From Streptobacillus moniliformis DSM 12112 (GTDB taxonomy: Bacteria; Fusobacteriota; Fusobacteriia; Fusobacteriales; Leptotrichiaceae), in assembly GCF_000024565.1 (NCBI RefSeq), contig NC_013515.1:1098497-1162496 (forward strand): a stretch of 64,000 nt of DNA, in the 5' to 3' direction. A model generated the notes under the pieces. The model did not search any database. It was not told the origin of the DNA and saw only the letters and a list, made by a program, of their open reading frames with translations. The position numbers and the translations under genes are program-made. This document shows positions 36,828 through 45,714 of the stretch, one piece after another. Positions within the stretch are counted from its first letter, which is position 1, and the number at the start of each line of letters is the position of its first letter.

Positions 36828-38135
36828 CTATTTTACATCTTCAATTGTTTTATTAGCATTTTCTACGAATTTATCTAATGCTTCTTTAGCACTAACTTGT
36901 CCATTTAACACTGATTGAACCATGTTAAACCATAATGGTCTCATTTGAGCATAACCATCTATAGTATTGTAATAAGGTCCAAAGTTTGCACTTTGTTCTT
37001 CTATAAATTTAGTTTCTACATCATCACCATATAATCCTGTTTTACCAAGTGGTGAGAAGTTTCTTGTTGCTTTAAGAGCCCTTTGCCCCCATACTGGATC
37101 ATTAGCTATGAAGTCAACAAATTTCTTAGCTGCTTCAGCTCTTGCTGGATCTTCATTATCAAATACAGCTGCTCCTGCTAATAAGAACTCAAATTTAGCT
37201 TGTCCACTATCATTAGGATAAGAAACATATACTGGTTCTAATTTACCTGCCATAATAGCATCAACATCAGCTTTTCCACCTTTTAATCCTGGTGAGTAAA
37301 GAATAGTTCCTGCTGCATTTCCACTTCTAAATGCTTCTAATGCATCTTTTGCTTCTGCTGAAACTCCTTTTCCTAATAATCCTTTATCATAAGCTTTTTT
37401 AATCCATTCTAAAGCTTTAACTCCATTTTCATCATTAATAGTATATTTACTTACTTCTTTATCTGTTATCCATGAATCAAATAAGTTAGAAACAAATGCT
37501 CTTGGTCCTTGATCTCCAGCTTGTGATTTAGTGTAAAATAGCACTGGATCTATTTTTGGATCTTTTTCTTTAATAGCCATTAATAGAGCTTCAAATTCAG
37601 CCACTGTCCAGTTTCTACCTGGTTTATTTAATGGCAACATATCAGTAACACCTAATTTATCAGTAATTACTTTATTAAATGCCATGATAAATGGTGCTGT
37701 TCCTAATGGATATAGATATAATTTACCATCATGACTTGAAGCTGATATAATAGATTTAGAATACTTAGATGTGTCTGCATCAAATGGAACTAAATATCCT
37801 TTTTTTGCCCAATCTATTATTCTTCCTGGAGCATCTATAACAACATCAGGAGTTGATTTAGATTGAATAGCTGTTTCAAGTTTTGCTGGTCCATCTGTGA
37901 AATCAATTTTTTGATATTCAACTTTAATTTGTGGATTAGCTTCCTCAAATGCTTTTATTAAAGCCATGTCAAATTCTTCAGGTGTTTTAAATTCAGAATC
38001 TGCCGTAAAATTAGGGAAAGACCAATATTTAATAGTTACAGGTCCTTCTGGTTTTGTTTCTGCTTTTTTACCACAAGCAAATACTGTAAGTCCTAATGCA
38101 GCTGTAGCTGCTAATATTTTAATTTTTTTGTTCAT
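36828..38135 (-). CDS. ABC sialic acid/sugar solute-binding lipoprotein, first copy
   Basis: 435 residues from the ATG at 38133-38135 (TTGGAGGAG upstream). Lipoprotein signal peptide KILAATAALGLTVFACGKK with cleavage before Cys. The mature domain is a family 1 extracellular binding protein, close paralog of the gene at 33700. It lies 26 nt after nanA, and similar binding proteins next to nanA-nanE genes in streptococci import N-acetylneuraminate. The ligand is inferred from this context. Confidence 0.87.
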   Translation of the reverse strand: MNKKIKILAATAALGLTVFACGKKAETKPEGPVTIKYWSFPNFTADSEFKTPEEFDMALIKAFEEANPQIKVEYQKIDFTDGPAKLETAIQSKSTPDVVIDAPGRIIDWAKKGYLVPFDADTSKYSKSIISASSHDGKLYLYPLGTAPFIMAFNKVITDKLGVTDMLPLNKPGRNWTVAEFEALLMAIKEKDPKIDPVLFYTKSQAGDQGPRAFVSNLFDSWITDKEVSKYTINDENGVKALEWIKKAYDKGLLGKGVSAEAKDALEAFRSGNAAGTILYSPGLKGGKADVDAIMAGKLEPVYVSYPNDSGQAKFEFLLAGAAVFDNEDPARAEAAKKFVDFIANDPVWGQRALKATRNFSPLGKTGLYGDDVETKFIEEQSANFGPYYNTIDGYAQMRPLWFNMVQSVLNGQVSAKEALDKFVENANKTIEDVK

Positions 38136-38161
38136 AATCTCCTCCAATATATAATGTTTTA

Positions 38162-39091
38162 TTAATTGCAATACTTTTTAATCAACTTTTCAATTTTACT
38201 ATTTAATTCTTTAGCAAGTTCTATATCTTTTTCTTGAGTTACAGGTAACATTGGTCCTCTTGGTTGACCTGTATGTATTCCTCTTAAATGTAGAATATAT
38301 TTTGCTATACCATATAATGATGGTCCACTTAATAAGCCTTTTATTACTTCATTTATTTCATTTTGTAATTCTCTTGCCATGTCAAATTCTCTATTTTCCA
38401 TATATTCATTTAATTTTATGAATAATTCAGGCATAACTCCATAAGTTCCACCTATTCCACCATCTGCTCCTATCATACGACCTGCAATAAATTGTTCATC
38501 TGGACCATTAAATACAATAAATTCTCCATTTTTTACTTTAGAACCTATATATTTAAATTGTTGTAATTCAAATGTAGATTCAGAAGAACATTTAATTCCT
38601 ATAACTTTTTCCATAGCTGCCATTTCTTCAAGTAAAGAAATAGGTAAATTAAATCTTGTAGTTTGTGGTATATGATAAATAATAAATGGTAAATCTGTAG
38701 CATCTATCATAGCAGTCCAATGTTCTTTTACTGCCTTAGGCGAAAATCCATAATACACACATGGAATTGATGATACTGCATCAACACCACATTCTTTAGC
38801 ATGTTTAGCTAGTCTTACAGATTCAGGTGTAGAATTTGCACCAATATGAGCTATTATAACCAGTTTATCCTTAGCCACTTCCATAACAGCTTCAAGTATA
38901 GCTTTTCTTTCTTCTTCGCTTTGAAGTACTCCCTCTCCTGAAGATCCTCCAACATAAAGTCCTTTTACTCCTTTTTCGATGTAATATTTCGTTAATTCTT
39001 TTGCTCTTTCTGTTGAAATGTTTCCATTATCATCATAAGTAGAATACATAGCAACGAATACGCCTTTAAATTTTTCTAAATTGTAACTCAT
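38162..39091 (-). CDS. nanA: N-acetylneuraminate lyase
   Basis: 309 residues of the DHDPS/NAL aldolase superfamily. GGSSGEGVLQSEEERK holds the carboxylate-binding loop, YHIPQTTRFNLP the catalytic Tyr, and VIGIKCSSES the Schiff-base Lys (about residue 165). It splits N-acetylneuraminate into ManNAc and pyruvate. The flanking nanK and nanE use the ManNAc. Its ATG overlaps the nanK stop codon by 4 nt, showing coupling. Confidence 0.93.
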   Translation of the reverse strand: MSYNLEKFKGVFVAMYSTYDDNGNISTERAKELTKYYIEKGVKGLYVGGSSGEGVLQSEEERKAILEAVMEVAKDKLVIIAHIGANSTPESVRLAKHAKECGVDAVSSIPCVYYGFSPKAVKEHWTAMIDATDLPFIIYHIPQTTRFNLPISLLEEMAAMEKVIGIKCSSESTFELQQFKYIGSKVKNGEFIVFNGPDEQFIAGRMIGADGGIGGTYGVMPELFIKLNEYMENREFDMARELQNEINEVIKGLLSGPSLYGIAKYILHLRGIHTGQPRGPMLPVTQEKDIELAKELNSKIEKLIKKYCN

Positions 39092-39939
39092 TTCATTTCC
39101 TTTCTCACTATATTATATATTCCATATATTCCTGCTGAATTTTTTAAATTAGCTAATTTAACATTACTTTTAAATTGCTTACCTATTATTCTTTCATCTA
39201 ATACTTTCAAGATTTTTTCCTCTAAATATTCTCCTTGAGCAGTAATTCCACCACCTATTACAATATTATCAGGATTAATCATATATACTATATTTAATAG
39301 CCCCGTAGTTAAATTATACACCATTTTATCTATAGCTTCTATACATAACTTATCACCATTTTTAGCACTTTCAAATATATATTTACCATCAACTTTTTTA
39401 TTTAATCTTTCACTTACATAATTAGTTAAATATGTAGCTGATGAGAAATCTTGAAAATGACCATCATTTAATGGCATATATCCTATTTCACCAGCAGTCA
39501 TAGAAGCTCCACTAAATACCTTACCATCTAATATTAATGAACCTCCTACTCCTGTTCCTATAGTTAGCATAAACATAGACCCTTTATAATCACCAAAACA
39601 ATATTCCCCAAATGCTGCTGAATTAACATCGTTTTCTACAAATGTTTCTATACCAAATTTTGCTTCTATTATTTCCTTAAACTTAGTTCCTGTATATTTA
39701 GGTATAGTAGGTCCAGCAAATATTACTTCACCAGTTTTAGAATTTACTACTCCAGCTGTTGAAATACCTACTGCCTTAACATCCTTATTTAACTCTATAA
39801 TTTTTAATACATCTTCTAAAATATAGTTATCATCCTTAGTAATTCTAGTTTCTATAGTCTTCACTTCTATATTACTAATATCTTCTATTATAGCATATTT
39901 AATATTAGTTCCACCTATGTCAAAACAAATTATTTTCAT
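39088..39939 (-). CDS. nanK: N-acetylmannosamine kinase (ROK family)
   Basis: 283 residues. The ATP-binding motif DIGGTNIKYAII opens the protein, with ENDVNSAAFGEY and TIGTGVGGSLILDG as the ROK signature. The Cys-rich zinc loop found in many ROK kinases is absent; the region after GEIGYMP has no such cysteines. It phosphorylates ManNAc. Identity as NanK comes from context between nanA and nanE, with 4-nt overlaps on both sides. Confidence 0.88.
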   Translation of the reverse strand: MKIICFDIGGTNIKYAIIEDISNIEVKTIETRITKDDNYILEDVLKIIELNKDVKAVGISTAGVVNSKTGEVIFAGPTIPKYTGTKFKEIIEAKFGIETFVENDVNSAAFGEYCFGDYKGSMFMLTIGTGVGGSLILDGKVFSGASMTAGEIGYMPLNDGHFQDFSSATYLTNYVSERLNKKVDGKYIFESAKNGDKLCIEAIDKMVYNLTTGLLNIVYMINPDNIVIGGGITAQGEYLEEKILKVLDERIIGKQFKSNVKLANLKNSAGIYGIYNIVRKEMK

Positions 39940-40634
39940 TTTAATCCCATGCCTTCAATAAATCTATTTGTTATTTCTAAAGGTCTTGTAATTGCTCCGC
40001 CAACTACTACAGCATATGCTCCAAGATCTAACATTTTTTTAGCCGCCTCAGGAGTATGTATTCTTCCTTCTGCAATAACTGGTATCTTAACTACAGACAC
40101 TAATTCTTCTATCAAAGTATAATTTGGTCCTTTATCTGATGTTTCAGTATAAGGAGTATATCCATTAAGTGTTGTCCCTATAATATCTACTCCAGCTTTT
40201 TCTGCATTTATCCCTTCTTCTAAATTTGAAATATCTGCCATTAATAAGATATGTGGATATTTTGCTTTAATATCTGCAATAAATTCATTAATAGTTTTTC
40301 CATCATATCTATCTCTTAAAGTACAATCAAGAGCTATAATATCTGCACCAGCTTCAACTAAGGCATCTATTTCAGACATACCTACAGTAATATATTGAGG
40401 AAATCCTTCATACCCTTTTTTAATTAATCCTATTACAGGTACTTCTACTTCTTTTTTTATCTCCTTAACATCTAACACTCCATTTGTTCTTATACCTTTT
40501 GCCCCTGCCTTTATAGCTGCCCTTGCCATAAGTGGCATGATTGTAGAATTTTCCATGTACAATGGTTCACCTGGAAGTGCTTGACAAGAAACTATTAACT
40601 GTCCCTTTAATTTTTCTAATACTTTGTTACTCAC
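39936..40634 (-). CDS. nanE: N-acetylmannosamine-6-phosphate 2-epimerase
   Basis: 232 residues, a TIM barrel. SCQALPGEPLY and IRTNGVLDVKEIKK are near the start, ALDCTLRDR carries catalytic residues, and PVIAEGRIHTPE and AVVVGGAITRP form the phosphate-binding end. It converts ManNAc-6-P to GlcNAc-6-P, which is then used by nagA/nagB, not present in this window. Confidence 0.95.
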   Translation of the reverse strand: MSNKVLEKLKGQLIVSCQALPGEPLYMENSTIMPLMARAAIKAGAKGIRTNGVLDVKEIKKEVEVPVIGLIKKGYEGFPQYITVGMSEIDALVEAGADIIALDCTLRDRYDGKTINEFIADIKAKYPHILLMADISNLEEGINAEKAGVDIIGTTLNGYTPYTETSDKGPNYTLIEELVSVVKIPVIAEGRIHTPEAAKKMLDLGAYAVVVGGAITRPLEITNRFIEGMGLK

Positions 40635-40643
40635 AATTTCCTC

Positions 40644-41462
40644 CTATTTATTCTTGTTGGCTATAGCCTCTGCCATACCCTGTCTTACTAATTTTGCTTT
40701 TTTACTATTTCTAAGAGCATATCCTGTAGCTAAAACATCTATAATATATAGCTGCGACATTTTAGATACTAATGCTCCACCATTAAGTAGTGTTTCTTTA
40801 CCTGAGGTAAGTATGACAATATCTGATAATTTAGCAATTGGAGATAATATATAGTTTGTGATAGCAATTATCTTACAACCATTTTCCTTAGCTATTGATA
40901 GCGGATAAATTAAATCCACAGTTTCACCAGATAAACTTATTACAACTATCACATCTTTTTCTGTAGTTGTTGAAGCATACATTACCTGAAAATGTCCATC
41001 ACTTACACTATGTCCAATCTTGCCAAATCTCATAAATCTATTTTGAAATTCAAGTGCAGCAACTCCTGATGCTCCCATTCCAAATACATATAGTTTTTTG
41101 GAATTTTCTATTGCTTCTATAGCATTTTCTACATCTTCTTTATTAATTAAATTTTTTGTATTTTTTATAGTTTCTATTATGTTATATTCAATATTTTCTA
41201 TATAATGTTCTTTAGTATTTCTTTCATCTTCTATTGTAGCTATTTCTCTTGCCACTTCAAGTTTAAAATCAATAAAACCTTTAAATCCAATTTTTTTAAC
41301 AAATCTAACTATTGTTGCTTCTGATACATTTATTTTCTTAGTAATTTCATGAAGAGGCATAAAACAAATTGCATCTTTTTCTTTAATTACATAATCTGCA
41401 ACTTTTATTTCCTGTTTACTAAAAGATGGGTAAAACGACTGTATCAGAGTAATGTATTTCAT
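40644..41462 (-). CDS. RpiR family transcriptional regulator of the sialic acid operon
   Basis: 272 residues: N-terminal helix-turn-helix (EITKKINVSEATIVRFVKKIGFKGFIDFK, cited as INVSEATIVRF) and a C-terminal SIS phosphosugar-binding domain (FGMGASGVAALEFQNRFMR and IVVISLSGETVDLIYPL). RpiR regulators sense phosphosugars. Its place as second gene suggests control of the nan operon by ManNAc-6-P or GlcNAc-6-P, by autoregulation. Its ATG overlaps the upstream stop codon by 4 nt. Confidence 0.9.
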   Translation of the reverse strand: MKYITLIQSFYPSFSKQEIKVADYVIKEKDAICFMPLHEITKKINVSEATIVRFVKKIGFKGFIDFKLEVAREIATIEDERNTKEHYIENIEYNIIETIKNTKNLINKEDVENAIEAIENSKKLYVFGMGASGVAALEFQNRFMRFGKIGHSVSDGHFQVMYASTTTEKDVIVVISLSGETVDLIYPLSIAKENGCKIIAITNYILSPIAKLSDIVILTSGKETLLNGGALVSKMSQLYIIDVLATGYALRNSKKAKLVRQGMAEAIANKNK

Positions 41463-42403
41463 GTGAAATCACCTATTAAAACTTGAGGTGTTCTATAGCC
41501 AGGTTTTATTTCTCCATTAATTAAATAAACTTTTTTATCAATTTTTATCATAGATGAACCACAGGTTGCATTTAATATATCTCCATCAGATAATAGAGTA
41601 AATTTTTCTTCTAATGTGTTAAATATATAAATGTTTTTATTCCATTTAAAATCTTCTCTTTTTCTAGCAAAATATTCTATTTTAAATTCTATTTCACCTA
41701 ATCTTTGTATAGCCTCATCATAAATCTTCTTATTGCAACCTCCCACAACTAAAAAATTATTATCATCTAGCATACAAGAGGTTGCAGCAGTAAGGCATGT
41801 AGGAGTGTCATCTATTTTACGCCACTCTCTTTTATTTATATCATATACATATGAATCTAGGCAACAAATATTTGAGGCACCACTAAATAAGTATAACCTG
41901 CCGTTAGATATGAAGTTTAAAAATTGCTCTCTAACTTCACCCATAACTTTATCAAGTTTACTTAATTTTCGTGTTTTCAAATTAAATTCATATATATACT
42001 CTTTTCCAAAATAAATCTTCTCGTTATATACACCACCAAATCCACCAACAATTTCAAAACCTAAATCAAAGATCTCTGTTTCAATAATCTTAGTTCCATC
42101 TAGTGTGTATTCATATATTTTCGTATTTCCTGCTCCTGAAATTAAATATATCTTATCATCATAATTTACTACTATTGCTTTATCAGGGCTAATTTTACCA
42201 CTCTGTTTAGAAACTAAATTAAAATCTACATCATATAAATACATATCATTATACATTGTCCTCATTCCATATGGTGGTGTACCATTTGGAAAATTAGATC
42301 CTCCATATATTAATATATATTTACCTATTTTTGAGCATAACATAGATGTTAGCCCTAATTCATGTCCTACATTTTTTAAAAATTTAAATTTCACCTTTAT
42401 CAC
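41459..42403 (-). CDS. Kelch-repeat protein, NanM-like N-acetylneuraminate mutarotase
   Basis: 314 residues with kelch-type beta-propeller repeats (KYILIYGGSNFPNG, KIYLISGAGNT, NFLVVGGCNKKIY and KKVYLINGEIKPGYRTP). Together with nanA-K-E this matches the NanM family, which speeds anomerisation of sialic acid. E. coli NanM is periplasmic, but no signal peptide is visible here, so the protein is probably cytosolic. The start is uncertain: GTG codons at 42403 and 42394 lie only 8-17 nt from the -10 box, leaving almost no leader, and no good ribosome-binding site precedes either one. Confidence 0.78.
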   Translation of the reverse strand: MIKVKFKFLKNVGHELGLTSMLCSKIGKYILIYGGSNFPNGTPPYGMRTMYNDMYLYDVDFNLVSKQSGKISPDKAIVVNYDDKIYLISGAGNTKIYEYTLDGTKIIETEIFDLGFEIVGGFGGVYNEKIYFGKEYIYEFNLKTRKLSKLDKVMGEVREQFLNFISNGRLYLFSGASNICCLDSYVYDINKREWRKIDDTPTCLTAATSCMLDDNNFLVVGGCNKKIYDEAIQRLGEIEFKIEYFARKREDFKWNKNIYIFNTLEEKFTLLSDGDILNATCGSSMIKIDKKVYLINGEIKPGYRTPQVLIGDFT

Positions 42404-42410
42404 CTAAGAT

Positions 42411-42439
42411 ATTATACCTCGATTTTTTCAAAAATGCAA
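42411..42439 (-). promoter_or_regulatory. Promoter of the sialic acid operon
   Basis: TTGCAT (42434-42439) and TATAAT (42411-42416) are 17 bp apart on the minus strand. The predicted transcription start (~42404) coincides with the first possible start codon. Confidence 0.65.
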
Positions 42440-42506
42440 AAAAAAATGAAAAAAAATTTCATTTATTTTTTTCATATAATACTAGGCTTCCGTTGTATAT
42501 AGGGAT

Positions 42507-42537
42507 AAAAAAATGCCCGTTTTTTCACGAGCATTTT
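42507..42537 (-). terminator. adhE terminator
   Basis: AAAATGCCCG pairs with CGAGCATTTT (one mismatch) across an A/T loop. On the minus strand a T run follows. Confidence 0.8.
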
Positions 42538-42545
42538 ATTTAATT

Positions 42546-45164
42546 TTATTTAAAATTTTTCATTTTTGAATATTCTTCTCTACCGTAATAAGATTTTAGA
42601 TATATTTCTTTTAATTCTGAAATTAATGGGTATCTTGGATTTGCAGGAGTACATTGATCATCAAATGCATCAACTGATAACTCATCTACAGCTTCTAAGA
42701 AATCTTTTTCAGGTATTCCCCAATCTTTAATAGTTTTTGGTATTCCAATTTTTTCTTTTAATTCTTCTATACCTTCAATTAAAGCTTCAACTTTTTCTTC
42801 TTTAGTTTGACCTTCTTTAGATAATCCTAAGAAATCAGCAACTTTGGCATAACGATTTACTGCATCTGGATATCTATATTGAGGGAATACTCCCATCTTA
42901 GTTGGTGCTTCCTCAGCATTAAATCTAATAACTTCACCTAATACTAAAGCATTTGCTATACCATGTGGTACATGGAATTTTCCACCTAATTTATGTGCTA
43001 ATGAGTGATTAATTCCTAAGAAGGCATTAGCAAAAGCCATACCTGCTATACATGAAGCATTTGCCATTTTTTCTTTAGCTTTAACTGCTTTTGAACCTAA
43101 AGCTACTGATTCAGGTAGATATTTCATAACTAACTTCATAGCTTCTAATGAATAAGGTTTAGTATATTCTGTTGCTAAAATTGAAACATATGATTCAATA
43201 GCATGCGTAAATACATCTATTCCTGATGCTACAGTTAATCCTTTAGGCATAGTCAACATTAATTCTGGATCATTAATAGCTACATCTGGTGTTAATTCAT
43301 AGTCAGCTAATGGATATTTTACTCCTGTTTCATCATCAGTAATTACTGAAAATGGTGTAACTTCTGAACCAGTTCCTGCTGAAGTTGCAACAGCTACAAA
43401 TTTAGCTTTAATACCCATTTTAGGGAATGCAAATATTCTCTTACGTATATCCATAAATCTCATTGCTAAATCTTTAAATCTAATATTAGGATATTCATAT
43501 AGTACCCACATAATCTTGGCAGCATCCATAGCAGATCCTCCACCAAGTGCAATGATTACATCTGGCTTATACTCTCTCATAGCTTCTGCTCCTGAAATAG
43601 TACAACTTAATGTAGGATCTACTCCAACATTAGAAAATATTCTGTAATCTATACCTATTCTTTCAAGAACTTTAGTAATGTGGTTAGTATAACCTAATTC
43701 TGCTAAAGTACTATCTGTTACTATAAAGGCTTTTTTATGATTTTCATCTTTTAATTCTTCTATAGCTATAGGTAATGAACCATATTTAAAGTAGATTTTT
43801 TCTGGAACTTTGAACCATAACATGTTTTCCCTTCTTTCTGCTACTGTTTTAACATTTAATAGATGCTTAACTCCAACATTTTCTGAAACAGAGTTTCCTC
43901 CCCATGAACCACAACCAAGTGTTAATGATGGTTCTAATTTAAAGTTAAATACATCTCCTATTGCTCCAAGTGATGCAGGCATGTTTATAAGGGTTCTTCC
44001 TGTTTTCATTTCTCTACCAAATCTATTGATTTTTTCTGTTTCTGCTTCATTAATATACATACAAGAAGTATGTCCAAGTCCACCAAGTTCAATTAATGCC
44101 TTAGCTATAGTCATTTGTTCTTCAAATCCCTTAGCCTTATACATAGCTAAGATTGGAGATAATTTTTCATGAGCAAAAGCTTCTTTTCCAGAATAATCTT
44201 TTACTTCCCCTATTAATACTCTAATGCTTTCAGGTACTTTTAATCCAGCCATAGTAGCTATAGTGTATGCACTTTGACCAACTATATCTGCATTTAAAGC
44301 TCCTTCTTTAAACATTACATCTCTAACTTTTTGAATTTCATCTTTTTTAAGAACATATGCTCCTCTATTTATAAATTCTTTTTTAATTTCATCATATCTT
44401 GATTCAGGTAGTATAACAGCTTGTTCTGATGCACAAATAACACCATTATCAAATGTTTTAGATAATAGGATATAATTTGCTGTCATCTTAACATCAGCAC
44501 TTTCATCTATAATTACTGGAGTATTTCCTGCTCCAACCCCTATAGCAGGTGTTCCTGAAGAGTAAGCACTCTTAACCATTCCAGGTCCTCCTGTAGCGAG
44601 TATTAAATCAACATTTGCCATTAATTCTCTCGATAATTCCATACTTGGTTCATCTATCCAAGATATGATATTATCAGGAGCACCATATTTTTTAGCAACT
44701 TCTAATGCAAGTTTTGCTGCATATATAGTTGAATTTTTTGCTCTTGGGTGTGGAGATATAATAATCGCATTTCTTGTTTTTAATGCAAGCAATATTTTAA
44801 ATATAGCTGTAGAAGTAGGGTTTGTTGTAGGTATAACCCCTGCAATGACACCTATAGGAGTGGCTATTTTTTTAATACCATAAGATTTATCTTCTTCTAA
44901 AATACCACAAGTTTTTTCATCTTTATACTTGTTATAAATATATTCTGATGCAAAGTGATTTTTAATAACCTTATCCTCTATTAATCCCATACCTGTTTCT
45001 TCAACAGCCATAGTTGCAAGAATAATTCTTTGATCATTAATTGTTTGAGCAACTTTTCTAAAAATTTTGTCTACTTGCTCTTGTGTAAATGAAGCATATT
45101 TTTCTTGTGCTTCTCTAACATTTTTCATCATCTCTTTTAAACTTTTGATGTCTTTAACTACCAT
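42546..45164 (-). CDS. adhE: Bifunctional acetaldehyde-CoA/alcohol dehydrogenase
   Basis: 872 residues. The N-terminal aldehyde dehydrogenase half has the catalytic Cys in DNGVICASEQAV (about residue 240). The C-terminal iron alcohol dehydrogenase half has ALGGGSAMDAAKIMW and the metal ligands in GINHSLAHKLGG and FHVPHGIANALVL. It turns acetyl-CoA into ethanol and reoxidises two NADH, and forms spirosomes in other bacteria. With pflB at 51816 it makes a mixed-acid route. GGAGG precedes the ATG and its own promoter is at 45215. Confidence 0.96.
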   Translation of the reverse strand: MVVKDIKSLKEMMKNVREAQEKYASFTQEQVDKIFRKVAQTINDQRIILATMAVEETGMGLIEDKVIKNHFASEYIYNKYKDEKTCGILEEDKSYGIKKIATPIGVIAGVIPTTNPTSTAIFKILLALKTRNAIIISPHPRAKNSTIYAAKLALEVAKKYGAPDNIISWIDEPSMELSRELMANVDLILATGGPGMVKSAYSSGTPAIGVGAGNTPVIIDESADVKMTANYILLSKTFDNGVICASEQAVILPESRYDEIKKEFINRGAYVLKKDEIQKVRDVMFKEGALNADIVGQSAYTIATMAGLKVPESIRVLIGEVKDYSGKEAFAHEKLSPILAMYKAKGFEEQMTIAKALIELGGLGHTSCMYINEAETEKINRFGREMKTGRTLINMPASLGAIGDVFNFKLEPSLTLGCGSWGGNSVSENVGVKHLLNVKTVAERRENMLWFKVPEKIYFKYGSLPIAIEELKDENHKKAFIVTDSTLAELGYTNHITKVLERIGIDYRIFSNVGVDPTLSCTISGAEAMREYKPDVIIALGGGSAMDAAKIMWVLYEYPNIRFKDLAMRFMDIRKRIFAFPKMGIKAKFVAVATSAGTGSEVTPFSVITDDETGVKYPLADYELTPDVAINDPELMLTMPKGLTVASGIDVFTHAIESYVSILATEYTKPYSLEAMKLVMKYLPESVALGSKAVKAKEKMANASCIAGMAFANAFLGINHSLAHKLGGKFHVPHGIANALVLGEVIRFNAEEAPTKMGVFPQYRYPDAVNRYAKVADFLGLSKEGQTKEEKVEALIEGIEELKEKIGIPKTIKDWGIPEKDFLEAVDELSVDAFDDQCTPANPRYPLISELKEIYLKSYYGREEYSKMKNFK

Positions 45165-45214
45165 TTTTACCTCCAGTAATTTTTAATTTTAACCTGCTTA
45201 GTTAAATATTTATC

Positions 45215-45243
45215 ATTATACCTCAAAAAAGGCAAAAAATCAA
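45215..45243 (-). promoter_or_regulatory. adhE promoter
   Basis: TTGATT (45238-45243) and TATAAT (45215-45220) are 17 bp apart on the minus strand. Downstream, TTTAAC and GTTAAA form a 7-nt-spaced inverted repeat that could bind a regulator. Confidence 0.7.
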
Positions 45244-45271
45244 GATATTTTTTTCACTTTATATAAAAATA

Positions 45272-45290
45272 GTCTAGGTTAATCCTAGAC
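45272..45290 (-). terminator. ridA terminator
   Basis: GTCTAGG pairs with CCTAGAC, followed by a T-rich run on the minus strand. Confidence 0.8.
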
Positions 45291-45296
45291 CAAACT

Positions 45297-45662
45297 CTAT
45301 TTTTTAATGTATGCTATAGCTTCTATTTCAACTAAACCACCTTTAGGTAATTTTCCAACTTCAAAAGCTGATCTTGCTGGAAATGGTTCTTCAAAATATT
45401 TTGCATATACTTCATTTACAGAAACAAAATCATTAATATCATCTAATAAAACCATAGTTTTAACTACATCTTTAGTAGTTAATCCATTAATTTCTAAAAT
45501 TGCTTTTAAATTTTCTAATGATTGCTTTGCTTGCTCAGCAGCCGTTTCGCCTTCTATAAGGTTAGTTTCAGGGTTTATTCCTAATTGCCCTGAGATATAT
45601 AAGAAATCTCCTGCAACATAGTATGCAGAATATGGTCCTACTGCATTAGGTATCTTTTTCAT
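45297..45662 (-). CDS. ridA: RidA family enamine/imine deaminase
   Basis: 121 residues, the family length. It starts MKKIPNAVGPYSAYYVAG and has ISGQLGINPETN, the active-site Arg in FPARSAFEVGKLPKGGLVEIEAIAY (cited as FPARSAFEV), and the catalytic Glu near the C terminus. It removes reactive 2-aminoacrylate and related imines formed by PLP enzymes. It lies just past the tuf terminator and may be expressed by read-through. Confidence 0.92.
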   Translation of the reverse strand: MKKIPNAVGPYSAYYVAGDFLYISGQLGINPETNLIEGETAAEQAKQSLENLKAILEINGLTTKDVVKTMVLLDDINDFVSVNEVYAKYFEEPFPARSAFEVGKLPKGGLVEIEAIAYIKK

Positions 45663-45683
45663 AACTTTTCTCCTTTAGTTTAA

Positions 45684-45709
45684 AAATAGCTTACCAAAGT
45701 AAGCTATTT
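45684..45709 (-). terminator. tuf terminator
   Basis: AAATAGCTTAC pairs with GTAAGCTATTT across a 4-nt loop. Confidence 0.85.
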
Positions 45710-45714
45710 ATATA

